DNA of 64,000 nt, from contig CAWUSE010000015.1 of the NCBI GenBank assembly GCA_963925805.1, positions 62,001-126,000 of the forward strand. The letters are read 5' to 3'. Positions 52,082 to 60,656 of the stretch are shown piece by piece. How positions within the stretch are numbered: position 1 is the stretch's first letter; each line of letters opens with the position of its first letter. A program made the position numbers and the translations under genes. The notes under the pieces were generated by a model that saw only the letters and a program-made list of their open reading frames with translations, was not told where the DNA came from and did no database searches. The stretch comes from UBA10347 sp905182135 (GTDB lineage Bacteria; Actinomycetota; Acidimicrobiia; Acidimicrobiales; UBA10347).

Positions 52082-54119
52082 ACCAACATCATCAGAGCGA
52101 CGACCGATACGTCGATTGCTCGTCGCTAATCGGGGCGAAATCGCCCGCCGGATATTCCGTAGCGCCCATGACATGGGCATCGAAACTGTCGCGGTGTTTG
52201 CTGATGGCGATGCCGACGCTCCCTTTGTGAGCGAGGCCCATCAGGCGGTTTCGTTGCGGGGGCGTTCGCCGTCTGAGTCGTATCTCGATGTCGCCAAGGT
52301 GCTCGATGCGGCTCGCGTTACTGGCGCCGACGCGGTGCACCCGGGGTACGGGTTTCTGGCAGAGAATGCCGAATTCGCAACCCAGGTCATCGACGCTGGA
52401 TTGACGTGGGTTGGCCCATCGCCCCATGCGATCGCATCGATGGGCGACAAGCTTGCCGCCAAGGCAATGATGGTTCAGGCCGGAGTTCCGACTCTGCCAT
52501 CGATTGAGGTCATGGCCGACCTTGATGTCATTGCTGCCGCGCATGACATCGGTTTTCCAGTGTTGGTAAAAGCTACGGCTGGTGGCGGTGGCAAAGGCAT
52601 GCGTGTTGTTGAGTCGGTGGACACGCTCATCGATGCGGTCGCAGGCGCGCAACGCGAGGCTGCGTCGTCGTTCGGTAACGGCATCGTTTTCCTCGAAAAA
52701 TACCTGCCTGCTCCCCGCCATATTGAAATCCAGGTGATGGGCGACGAACACGGCACGCTTGTGCATCTGTTCGAACGAGAGTGTTCGATTCAGCGCCGTC
52801 ACCAGAAGATCATCGAAGAGGCCCCGAGCCCGATGATAGATCCAGCGGTCCGCTCCGCAATGTGTGATGCCGCGTTGGATGCAGCGAGAGCTATCGGCTA
52901 TTCGTCAGCAGGCACCGTCGAATTCTTGCTCGATGGGGATGGCCCTGGTGCTGCGTTCTGGTTCCTCGAGGTCAATACCCGCATCCAAGTCGAGCACCCC
53001 GTCACCGAAGAGATCACCGGGGTCGACCTTGTCCGAGAGCAATTGCGCGTCGCCGCAGGCTTGCCGCTGAGCTTCAGCCAAGACGATTTGACTATCACTG
53101 GTCACGCCATTGAGGCTCGGCTTTATGCCGAAGACCCGGCGAACAACTTCCTGCCAGCAATCGGCACGCTGCACGTGTTTGAGGCCCCAGTGTCGCCAGC
53201 GGCTCGTATCGACAGCGGTGTTGAGTCAGGTTCGGTTGTGGGGGTCGACTTCGATCCAATGCTGGCCAAGGTCATCGTGCATGCACCCACTCGAGCCGAA
53301 GCGGCGAGCCGACTGGCGCTCGTGTTGGACACGATGGCGATCGCGGGTGTAACAACTAACCGGGATTTTTTGGTTGCAACACTGCGCCATCAGGCATTCC
53401 TCGACGGGGATACAACAACGGACTTCATCGAGCGAGTTCGGCCACGAGCGGCAGTGGTTCCTGACGAGACCTTGTTGGCACAGGCGGCGATCGCGGCAGC
53501 AATGTTGAAACAACAGGTGAACCGAGTTGGTACTGGTGCGCTTGGTTTCATGCCTGGCGGCTACCGGAACTCGTCGATGCCACCGGAGACTGCACTATTC
53601 GCCTATGGCGAAAGGGTCGTGACTATTCGGTACCGCGCCATCAGAGGCGGGACGTTCGAGATCGACTCGCTCGTCGACGATGAGTCGGCAGGTGAAACTG
53701 CGCGTGTGCATGTGGTTGATGCTGATCTGCGCACTGGCGTGCTCACGATCGAGATCGATGGCGTGCGCAACCAGCATCGCGTGACCGAGACCGAGGACAG
53801 CCTGGTGGTTCAGAGCCCCGGGGGCACCGTTGAAATTACGGTCATCGGCCGGTTCCCCGACTATGCCTTGGTTACGGTGGCCGGCGGGCAGATGGCTCCT
53901 ATGCCGGGCAAGGTTTCATCGGTGCACGTTGTGGCCGGTGACAGCGTGCAGGCCGGTCAGTCGCTCGTGATCATGGAGGCGATGAAGATGGAACACACAA
54001 TCACTGCGCCTATCGCGAGCGTGGTGTCCGAGGTGCGGTGTGCTGTTGGCGATCAGGTTGATAACGGTCAGGTGTTAGTCATTCTTGAAGAACCTGACGG
54101 CGACCCCGCTGAAGAGTGA
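52068..54119 (+). CDS. Acyl-CoA carboxylase alpha subunit (biotin carboxylase + BCCP)
   Basis: A 683-residue fusion. The biotin carboxylase part begins LLVANRGEIARRIFRSAHD near residue 18, has HPGYGFLAENAEFA near 90, the ATP-grasp glycine loop TAGGGGKGMRVV near 170 and EVNTRIQVEHPVTE near 304. After a linker domain the C-terminal biotin carrier domain shows EAMKMEH, with the biotinylated lysine at about residue 637. GTG start at 52068 has a GGAG box within the beta-subunit end. With the beta subunit it forms a complete carboxylase. Confidence 0.95.
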   Translation: MSSDKPTSSERRPIRRLLVANRGEIARRIFRSAHDMGIETVAVFADGDADAPFVSEAHQAVSLRGRSPSESYLDVAKVLDAARVTGADAVHPGYGFLAENAEFATQVIDAGLTWVGPSPHAIASMGDKLAAKAMMVQAGVPTLPSIEVMADLDVIAAAHDIGFPVLVKATAGGGGKGMRVVESVDTLIDAVAGAQREAASSFGNGIVFLEKYLPAPRHIEIQVMGDEHGTLVHLFERECSIQRRHQKIIEEAPSPMIDPAVRSAMCDAALDAARAIGYSSAGTVEFLLDGDGPGAAFWFLEVNTRIQVEHPVTEEITGVDLVREQLRVAAGLPLSFSQDDLTITGHAIEARLYAEDPANNFLPAIGTLHVFEAPVSPAARIDSGVESGSVVGVDFDPMLAKVIVHAPTRAEAASRLALVLDTMAIAGVTTNRDFLVATLRHQAFLDGDTTTDFIERVRPRAAVVPDETLLAQAAIAAAMLKQQVNRVGTGALGFMPGGYRNSSMPPETALFAYGERVVTIRYRAIRGGTFEIDSLVDDESAGETARVHVVDADLRTGVLTIEIDGVRNQHRVTETEDSLVVQSPGGTVEITVIGRFPDYALVTVAGGQMAPMPGKVSSVHVVAGDSVQAGQSLVIMEAMKMEHTITAPIASVVSEVRCAVGDQVDNGQVLVILEEPDGDPAEE

Positions 54120-54289
54120 AATACGAAGGAAAATATTTGCAGGTAATTCTTCTGCCGCATAACTTGTCTGCCGCATAGCGCACCGCTGTGGGGTATCTGG
54201 AACTGGACTGTTCGCAACTATGGAATTTCGGTTGCGGTCACCCCTGTGCAGGGTCGCTCCACGAAGTAGACCGGAGCTACGGCTGGACT

Positions 54290-55384
54290 TTAGGCGATGT
54301 GGAGCAGACGTTGACCAACAACCAAGTTTACGAGTAATCCTGAGAAGCTGACTACATCACCTTGGACAACGACAGGTTCAGGCTTTATGGCAGTGAGTGC
54401 AACGACACGTCCTGACTCAGGGGCTTGGCCGGCGGCAAATCCGACGAGTGCAGCGATACGTTTCATGCCGTCTTCGGTAGCGCCTACTCGCAGCACCTCG
54501 CCGGTCCAGTTGACTTCGTGTCCCTGATAGGTCTGCTGAAAGCGAGCCGTGATTGCCGCGTCGTCGAGTTCGGAGTTGAATAGATCGTCGAGCACGCTTG
54601 CAGCGTCCAAGCGGGCCTCGGTCAACAGGCCTCGCTCGCGATCAACCTTTCGTTCAGTGATAATCGGTGTTGCGATTGGGGCCGTTGCTGGTGGGCCAAC
54701 GGTTCCGGCTGCGGGGGGAGCGGTGATGTCGCCAGTGTCTTGGCGGGCATCGTTGGCGATGTGAGCGTCACCAGATTGGTTGAGATGGTCGAAGGTTTCG
54801 GCCGCTGCCACAAGATGGCAGATCGAGTCAACCAACTTGTCATGTTCTTGCTCGATCCCGACCGTGAGCAGGTGTGCTTCGCGATTCGTGATCTGTGCAG
54901 ATGGGAAGTAGGTCAGTAGTCGCAGAATGGCGGCTCGGCGTGGGCCGGTCAGATAGCGGCTCAGGGCCTCTGGTTGGTCGGTCTTTACTGCGACGACCGC
55001 ATCAAATTCTGGGTTGCCAGTGCCGATGATAGGCGTGTTCTTGTTGATGCGCTTGACCAGATTAAATTCTGGGGCCTCGGGTGCTTTGAACTTCACGCTG
55101 TACTGGGTGACAACCCGATTCTTGGAGCCCTTATGTGCCGGCGCTATTGAGACGACATGGTTATTAACCCGGCCCCGAGCAACGGAACCAAGTTCGATGC
55201 CATTGACAACGAACTCAAGGCCGAGTTCATCGCTCGCGGCCGCCCAGGTGGCCATAGTGGCTTTCTTGCGGCGCGATCTAGGGAGTACGACGATGAATAC
55301 GATTGCGATGAGTACTACCGCTGGTAGAGCAAAGGCCAGTAGCTGACTTGGAAGGGCAATTGCGAGATTGAGTTCGTGTGACAT
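54290..55384 (-). CDS. Unknown protein with one N-terminal TM helix
   Basis: A 364-residue protein I do not recognise. A hydrophobic segment (residues about 10-34) followed by PRSRRKK anchors it with the bulk in the cytosol. WAAASDELGLEF near residue 47 opens a domain rich in beta strands; an Ala/Pro/Thr-rich linker follows (about 215-245), then a helical stretch DAASVLDDLFNSELDDAAI and a final OB-like domain (NWTGEVLRVG to VVSFSGLLVN). AGGAG upstream supports the ATG at 55384. It faces the acyl-CoA carboxylase end. Confidence 0.6.
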   Translation of the reverse strand: MSHELNLAIALPSQLLAFALPAVVLIAIVFIVVLPRSRRKKATMATWAAASDELGLEFVVNGIELGSVARGRVNNHVVSIAPAHKGSKNRVVTQYSVKFKAPEAPEFNLVKRINKNTPIIGTGNPEFDAVVAVKTDQPEALSRYLTGPRRAAILRLLTYFPSAQITNREAHLLTVGIEQEHDKLVDSICHLVAAAETFDHLNQSGDAHIANDARQDTGDITAPPAAGTVGPPATAPIATPIITERKVDRERGLLTEARLDAASVLDDLFNSELDDAAITARFQQTYQGHEVNWTGEVLRVGATEDGMKRIAALVGFAAGQAPESGRVVALTAIKPEPVVVQGDVVSFSGLLVNLVVGQRLLHIA

Positions 55385-55534
55385 GGGGCTCCTGGCTTGG
55401 TTCACGACACCTATAAAGAAGCAATCGGCCTTGAGCTAGCAAACTTGAAGGTTTCGATGCACGAAAGTCGTTTAATCCAAGGGAGGGACCCTTACGAGGC
55501 TCGACGGCGAGGACAGAAAGCAACAGACGCGTAA

Positions 55535-55558
55535 CAGCCCGGGGCGAACCCCGGGCTG
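55535..55558 (-). terminator. Perfect 10-bp GC-rich stem-loop after the thiolase gene
   Basis: CAGCCCGGGG at 55535-55544 pairs perfectly with 55549-55558 around loop CGAA. It lies 65 bases past the thiolase stop. The tail is not a clean T run, so termination efficiency is uncertain. Confidence 0.65.
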
Positions 55559-55622
55559 CTGGTAGATGTCCACCACAAGATGGCGGTTCGTTGTGCTGTT
55601 CAAAGTGACAGCACTGCTGAAA

Positions 55623-56795
55623 TCAGTAGATCTCGATGAGACCAGCTGCGCCTTGGCCGCCACCGATGCACATGGTGACAACGCCGTACTTGGCGCCGCG
55701 ACGCTTGCCCTCTTGCAGCAAGTGGCCCGCACAGCGAGTTCCGGTCATCCCGAAGGGGTGACCAATGGAGATGGAGCCACCATTGACGTTGTACTTCTCG
55801 GGATCGATTCCGAGCGTGTCTCGGCTGTAAAGGCACTGGCTAGCGAAGGCCTCGTTCAGTTCCCAGATGTCGATGTCATCGACGGTCAAGCCGTGACGCT
55901 TGAGCAACTTCGGAACGGCGTAGATCGGTCCAATTCCCATTTCGTCGGGTTCGCAACCGGCAACAGCCCAGCCCTTGAAGGCGCCCAAGGGCTCGATGTC
56001 GCGGCGAGCTGCCTCTTCGTCGGACATCATCACGACTGCTGCTGCGCCGTCCGATAGCTGGCTAGCGTTGCCAGCGGTGATGTAGTTGCCCTCGCCGCGG
56101 ACTGGTGCGAGCTTCTGCAAGGCTTCGATAGTGGTTGTGGGTCGGTTGCACTCGTCGCGATCGACGGTGTAGTCGACGATCGTCTCTTCTTTGGTTTCGC
56201 GATCGACGAGCTTCATTTTCGTTTCCATCGGAACGATTTCGTTTTCGTAAAGACCGTTCTCTTGAGCGGCTGCGGTGCGTAGCTGTGACTGCAGGCTGTA
56301 TTCGTCTTGGGATTCACGCGACACGTTGTACCGATCGGCGACAATGTCGGCCGTTTCGATCATTGCCATGTAGATGGCTGGGTAGCTCTCTTCGAGGGCC
56401 GGGTCCATATTGATTGCGCCACCCATGCCGGGGCTTGGGATCGAGATCGACTCGACGCCAGCTGCGACGACGACGTCGGACATGTCGACCCGAATGTGGT
56501 TGGCAGCAACAGCGATCGAGTTCAAGCCAGAGGAACAGTGCCGCTGGATGGTGTTGCCACCGGTCTGAACAGGCAAGCCGGCAAGAAGGCTTGCAAGGCG
56601 ACCGAGATTGCCAGAGCCATGTGCACCGTTGCCGAGCGAGACGTCCTCGACGTCGGCTGGGTCAACCCCTGACTTGGCGACAGCGTGCTTGATTGCATGG
56701 GCGGCCATCGACATGGCGGGTGTCATGTTGAAACCGCCGCGGCCGGCCTTGGCCAGGCCGGTGCGGGCATAAGAAACGAATACTGCTTCGCGCAT
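55623..56795 (-). CDS. Acetyl-CoA C-acyltransferase (thiolase)
   Basis: A 390-residue degradative-type thiolase. The nucleophile is Cys87 in QRHCSSGLNS; ELNEAFASQ near 336 and NVNGGSISIGHPFGMTG near 345-370 form the active site, and the general-base cysteine is in MCIGGGQG near the C-terminus. ATG at 56795 follows GGAG 12 bases upstream; the frame is open further but without support. It would cleave 3-ketoacyl-CoA in beta-oxidation or condense acetyl-CoA. Unlike the thiolase-like protein at 39.6 kb, its active site is intact. Confidence 0.93.
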   Translation of the reverse strand: MREAVFVSYARTGLAKAGRGGFNMTPAMSMAAHAIKHAVAKSGVDPADVEDVSLGNGAHGSGNLGRLASLLAGLPVQTGGNTIQRHCSSGLNSIAVAANHIRVDMSDVVVAAGVESISIPSPGMGGAINMDPALEESYPAIYMAMIETADIVADRYNVSRESQDEYSLQSQLRTAAAQENGLYENEIVPMETKMKLVDRETKEETIVDYTVDRDECNRPTTTIEALQKLAPVRGEGNYITAGNASQLSDGAAAVVMMSDEEAARRDIEPLGAFKGWAVAGCEPDEMGIGPIYAVPKLLKRHGLTVDDIDIWELNEAFASQCLYSRDTLGIDPEKYNVNGGSISIGHPFGMTGTRCAGHLLQEGKRRGAKYGVVTMCIGGGQGAAGLIEIY

Positions 56796-57160
56796 AACGA
56801 GAACTCCAGAACTAAGAGACGGTGCTGACACGCTAGGGCGAGATGACCCTCGAATGGAAGTTGAGACTCCACAAGAACGATTGTTTTTGAGAACTGCCAG
56901 CAGCTGGGGCCCGTAGCGGCCTAACTCAGCGAATGGGATTTTGTGTTCCTGGGCGAACACATACCTAGAGACAGGGCCTCGAATTACAGAGCAAATAAGT
57001 TTCGTTCTTTGATGGTGTCGGCGGACTCGGTGGAGCGTTCGATCAAGGCGACGTACTCGTTAAAGCCGTGCTGCATAGAGATGCCTTCAACCAGCGGGGC
57101 GCTGGCGGTGCTTAGCTGGTCCATCGTGAATGCTGCTCACATGCGGTAGTTGGACACGTC

Positions 57161-57194
57161 GGCGGGGTGTGCGTAGAGGGCGGGGTGTGCGTAG
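57161..57194. repeat. 16-bp direct repeat, period 18
   Basis: GGCGGGGTGTGCGTAG occurs at 57161-57176 and 57179-57194. The 18-base period keeps the reading frame of the broken small gene on the minus strand. Confidence 0.95.
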
Positions 57195-57202
57195 CGACTG
57201 TC

Positions 57203-57234
57203 AAAAAGCTCAGTGATGTAAAAAGCTCAGTGAT
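57203..57234. repeat. 15-bp direct repeat, period 17
   Basis: AAAAAGCTCAGTGAT occurs at 57203-57217 and 57220-57234. The 17-base period shifts the frame of the broken small gene on the minus strand. Confidence 0.95.
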
Positions 57235-57507
57235 ATTTTCGGACCTTGCTGAGTGCGTCATGGTCTCACTCCAAGTGACAGCAGTCTTAATCAACAGTGT
57301 CATCAAAATAGTGTCAGTGGAGCTGACTGGGCTACCCGGATGCCCAAATATGGCTTGGTGGATGAACCCTTAAGTAGCGCCCTTTCCGTGTGCGTAGTCA
57401 GGCTGTTAGGCCCAGCGTTATTTTCGGCACTCGAGTGAGGGGCGCTCCCTGCCGGTGGCCTCGGTGTCGCGATTGCGCAGGGCCCCGAAATGTGGGAGCG
57501 TTCCGAA

Positions 57508-59169
57508 ATGTCCCTGACAACGATCTATACCGCCCGCCGCGTGATCACAATGAATCCTGCGAACCCGGAGGGAACCGCTGTTGCAGTTCGCGACGGCCGG
57601 GTTCTCGGTGTCGGTGACCTCGAAGAACTCGTCGGTTGGGGCGAACATGTTGTCGACGAATGCTTCGCTGACAAGGTTTTGATGCCAGGTTTCGTCGAAG
57701 CGCATTCACATGCGATGTCTGGCGCTATGTGGCAGTTTCCCTATGTCGGCTTCTTCGATGTTCGGGCACCAGACGGCACCGTCTGGACTGGTTGCAAATC
57801 CATTGATGCCGTTGTTGAACGACTAAAAGAGATCGAGGCCGAGATGCCAGTCGGTGACATTTTGCTGGCACGTGGTGTCGATCCGTTGTACTTCGAAGGC
57901 GAGCGCATGTACGCCAAGCACCTTGATCAGGTGTCTGAGACCCGACCGATCTACATCATGCATGCGAGCGGGCATCTGGCGACAGTCAACACGGCGATGC
58001 TCGAGCGAGCAGAGATCACACGCGACACGACGATGCCTGGCGTCGACCTAGATGAACACGGTGAACCGAACGGTGAGCTTCAAGAACCGCCAGCGATGGG
58101 ATTGTGTGTTGAAGCTCGCAAACACTTTATGGATGCCCGGCTGACCCCGGAAGGCATCTTGAACTTCGCCTACGAGGCGCGCAATGCTGGACATACGACT
58201 GTGATCGATCTAGCGAGCGGCCCGCTCGACGAGGATGACGTCGCCATCTGGCGGTCGACGGTCGATGCAGAGGGCTTTCCGGCCCGCATGATGGTGGTCT
58301 CTTCAGTTCCACAAGATCGTCCCGCAGTATTTCCTGAGCTCGCCGCTCGCTGTGCCGATCTTAAGGATGCCCAGTCGGACCGTCTGCGGTTTGGCATCGT
58401 GAAACTGTTTTTGGATGGCTCTATCCAGGGGTTTACGGCTCGCGTGTCATGGCCGTATTACTACAACCCCCCCGAGGGCCATCCGGGCAATGGTATTTGG
58501 CTCACGGCGCCAGATCAGATTGCTGACATCGTCGAGCAGTACCACCGGGCTGGTCTCACCGTGCATTGTCACTGCAATGGTGATGAGGCGACCGAGGCGT
58601 TCATCAACGCAGTCGAGACGGTGCTCGAGCGCTATCCACGCTGGGACCATAGGCATACGGTGACTCACTGTCAGCTCACGACGCGGGCGCAGTATCGGCG
58701 GATGAAGGCGCTCGGGATGTGTGCGAACATCTTTAGCAACCATATTTTCTATTGGGGTGATCAGCACCGTGATTTCACGGTTGGTCCCGAACGAGCCCGA
58801 GGTATGGACGCCTGTGCGAGTGCTTTACGCGAGGGAGTGCCGTTCACGATCCACTCCGATGCACCGGTAACGCCGCTTGGACACCTTCATACAATGTGGT
58901 GTGCAGTGAACCGCCGCACAGCGACTGGTGAGAAGCTTGGCGATACCGAGAACCTCTCGGTCGAGGATGCGCTGCATGCCATCACCCTTGGTGCGGCATA
59001 TCAGATCAAAATGGATCACGACGTCGGCAGCCTCGAAGTGGGCAAGCGGGCCGATATGGCGGTGCTCCACGAAGACCCACTCGAAGTCGACCCTATGCGT
59101 CTCAAGGACATCCGCGTGTGGGGGACCGTCCTCGGCGGCGTGCTTCACCCAGCGGGTACCGAGTCATGA
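57508..59169 (+). CDS. YtcJ-type metal-dependent amidohydrolase
   Basis: A 553-residue amidohydrolase. The metal ligands appear as MPGFVEAHSHAMSG (HxH, near residue 58), a probable lysine in KLFLDGSIQGFTA near 307, HCHCNGDEATEA near 358, THCQLTTR near 390 and IHSDAPVTP near 452. The layout with a large mixed barrel and the sequence DGSIQG is typical of YtcJ/Pfam amidohydrolase_3 enzymes, which hydrolyse N-substituted formamides, amides or lactams. GGGAG nine bases upstream supports ATG 57508. It is followed after 10 bases by a second amidohydrolase. Confidence 0.9.
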   Translation: MSLTTIYTARRVITMNPANPEGTAVAVRDGRVLGVGDLEELVGWGEHVVDECFADKVLMPGFVEAHSHAMSGAMWQFPYVGFFDVRAPDGTVWTGCKSIDAVVERLKEIEAEMPVGDILLARGVDPLYFEGERMYAKHLDQVSETRPIYIMHASGHLATVNTAMLERAEITRDTTMPGVDLDEHGEPNGELQEPPAMGLCVEARKHFMDARLTPEGILNFAYEARNAGHTTVIDLASGPLDEDDVAIWRSTVDAEGFPARMMVVSSVPQDRPAVFPELAARCADLKDAQSDRLRFGIVKLFLDGSIQGFTARVSWPYYYNPPEGHPGNGIWLTAPDQIADIVEQYHRAGLTVHCHCNGDEATEAFINAVETVLERYPRWDHRHTVTHCQLTTRAQYRRMKALGMCANIFSNHIFYWGDQHRDFTVGPERARGMDACASALREGVPFTIHSDAPVTPLGHLHTMWCAVNRRTATGEKLGDTENLSVEDALHAITLGAAYQIKMDHDVGSLEVGKRADMAVLHEDPLEVDPMRLKDIRVWGTVLGGVLHPAGTES

Positions 59170-59179
59170 GCCAACTGTC

Positions 59180-60613
59180 GTGACGGTCACTCGCATTCGC
59201 GACGCACGGTGGGTGGTCGCCTGGAACGAAGCCAAGTCTCGGCACGAATACCGCACCGATATCGACGTCGTGTTCGACGATGCAGCGATCGCGTGGATGG
59301 GCGCCGACTACCTCGGTGATGTCGATGTCGATATTGATGGCAGCGATCGGCTGGTCATGCCAGGCCTCATTAACGTTCACTGCCACCCATCAAGTGAGCC
59401 GCTGAAGAAGGGTTTCCGTGAAGAGTTCGGCAACCCTCAGATGCATATGAGTCCACTCTATGATCGGGCGTTCATGCTGCAGACCGATGCAGCCGGGTCA
59501 TGCGTCGGGTTGCAGTACGCGCTCGCTGAGCTGCTTAAGAGCGGAGTGACGTCGGTCGTCGATCTATCGTTTCCCTACGAGGGATGGCTTGAAACAATGG
59601 CCGCAAGTGGCATACGCTCGTGGATGGTCCCGAGCTTTGCCTCGTCGCAGTGGTCCACGACGAATGGGCACAGCGTCGACTACATCTGGGACGAGGCTCG
59701 AGGGCATCAGCAGTTGAACCAGGCGATCAACGTTGCCACCGACGCCGAGAATCATGTCAGTGGTCGAATATCGGCGATGTTGGGTCCAGCCCAGATCGAC
59801 ACATGCACTGAGGACCTGCTGATGGACACGCTGGCAGCAGCCCGCGACCATGGTTGGAAACTACATACGCATGCTTCGCAGAGCCTTGTCGAGTTCTACG
59901 AGATGACGCGCCGCCACGGCATGACGCCAGTGCAATGGGCTGATCAGATCGGCCTACTTGGGCCCGACTGCATCCTGGCCCATGCCATGTTCATCGACGA
60001 GCACAGCTTCACCCATTGGCCGGGTAAACACGATCGGGCGCTACTGGCCGACACGGGAACGGGCGTTGCTCATTGCCCGGGTGTCTTCGCTCGAAATGGC
60101 CAGGTACTTGAAGATCTTGGTGGTTATGTTCGCGGCGGCGTGCGGTTAGGGATAGGTACCGACAGCTTCCCGCACAACATGATCGAAGAAATGCGCACCG
60201 CCGCGATCTTGGGCCGTGTGGTGACTGGTGACGTGACCTCGGTGTCCACCGCCGAAGTGTTTCACGCTGCGACCATTGGAGGGGCCGACCTGGTTGGACG
60301 TAGTGATCTCGGTCGGCTCGAGGTGGGGGCAACCGCTGACCTCGTGATCGTCGACCTTTCACATCCGGCAATGATGCCAATTAGGGATCCACTGCGGAGT
60401 TTGATCTACACCGCTGCGGACCGGGCAGTTCGAGATGTGTTTGTTGATGGCCGCCACATTGTGGTCGACGGCGAAGTGGTCACGATCGACGTGCCTGCAA
60501 TAAGTGAACGTCTACAGGTCGTGCGTGACGAGGCAGAGAGGACAGCGTCTTTGCACCACTACGCCGGACAGACTGCTGCCGAAGTAGCACCGCTGAGCCT
60601 GCCATCGTCATAA
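59180..60613 (+). CDS. Amidohydrolase, ATZ/TRZ or deaminase-like
   Basis: A 477-residue amidohydrolase of the subgroup containing triazine hydrolases, guanine deaminase and methylthioadenosine/SAH deaminases. The metal motif is MPGLINVHCHPSSEP (HxH, near residue 62), followed by KLHTHASQS near 230, ILAHAMFIDEHS near 265 and GIGTDSFPHNMIEEMR near 325, and it ends with a normal beta-sandwich tail. The start is GTG at 59180, ten bases after the first amidohydrolase; the frame is open far upstream within that gene but out of its frame. The two enzymes probably act in sequence. Confidence 0.88.
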   Translation: MTVTRIRDARWVVAWNEAKSRHEYRTDIDVVFDDAAIAWMGADYLGDVDVDIDGSDRLVMPGLINVHCHPSSEPLKKGFREEFGNPQMHMSPLYDRAFMLQTDAAGSCVGLQYALAELLKSGVTSVVDLSFPYEGWLETMAASGIRSWMVPSFASSQWSTTNGHSVDYIWDEARGHQQLNQAINVATDAENHVSGRISAMLGPAQIDTCTEDLLMDTLAAARDHGWKLHTHASQSLVEFYEMTRRHGMTPVQWADQIGLLGPDCILAHAMFIDEHSFTHWPGKHDRALLADTGTGVAHCPGVFARNGQVLEDLGGYVRGGVRLGIGTDSFPHNMIEEMRTAAILGRVVTGDVTSVSTAEVFHAATIGGADLVGRSDLGRLEVGATADLVIVDLSHPAMMPIRDPLRSLIYTAADRAVRDVFVDGRHIVVDGEVVTIDVPAISERLQVVRDEAERTASLHHYAGQTAAEVAPLSLPSS

Positions 60614-60656
60614 TGAACGGGTGCATACTGCGCTGGTGATAACAGATGCCGGGTTC

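Larger units (their letters stand above)
56984..57261 (-). pseudogene. Small gene broken by tandem duplications and a stop codon
   Basis: ATG 57261 has GGAG seven bases upstream and begins MTHSARSENITELF. A 17-bp exact duplication then shifts the frame. If one copy is removed, the frame continues DSRYAHPA, passes an 18-bp in-frame duplication (YAHPAL twice), reads DVSNYRM, meets TGA, then reads on as AAFTMDQLSTASAPLVEGIS, MQHGFNEYVALIERSTESAD and TIKERNLFAL to TAA at 56984-56986. The restored product would be about 80 residues of unknown family. The last 46 codons also form a short frame from ATG 57124 that could still be translated. Confidence 0.6.
56796..57507. other. Region between thiolase and amidohydrolase genes
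   Basis: About 710 bases between divergent transcription units. It holds the broken small gene at 56984-57261 with its tandem duplications; the remainder (56796-56983 and 57262-57507) shows no gene and should include both promoters. Confidence 0.6.

Noticed and set aside
56943..57149. 68-codon plus-strand frame between thiolase and amidohydrolase genes
   Set aside because: It is antisense to the much more protein-like minus-strand frame of the broken small gene and has no ribosome-binding site.
58928..59179. Longer start for the second amidohydrolase
   Set aside because: The extension overlaps the end of the first amidohydrolase in a different frame and has no family resemblance; GTG 59180 fits the domain boundary and the 10-base gap.
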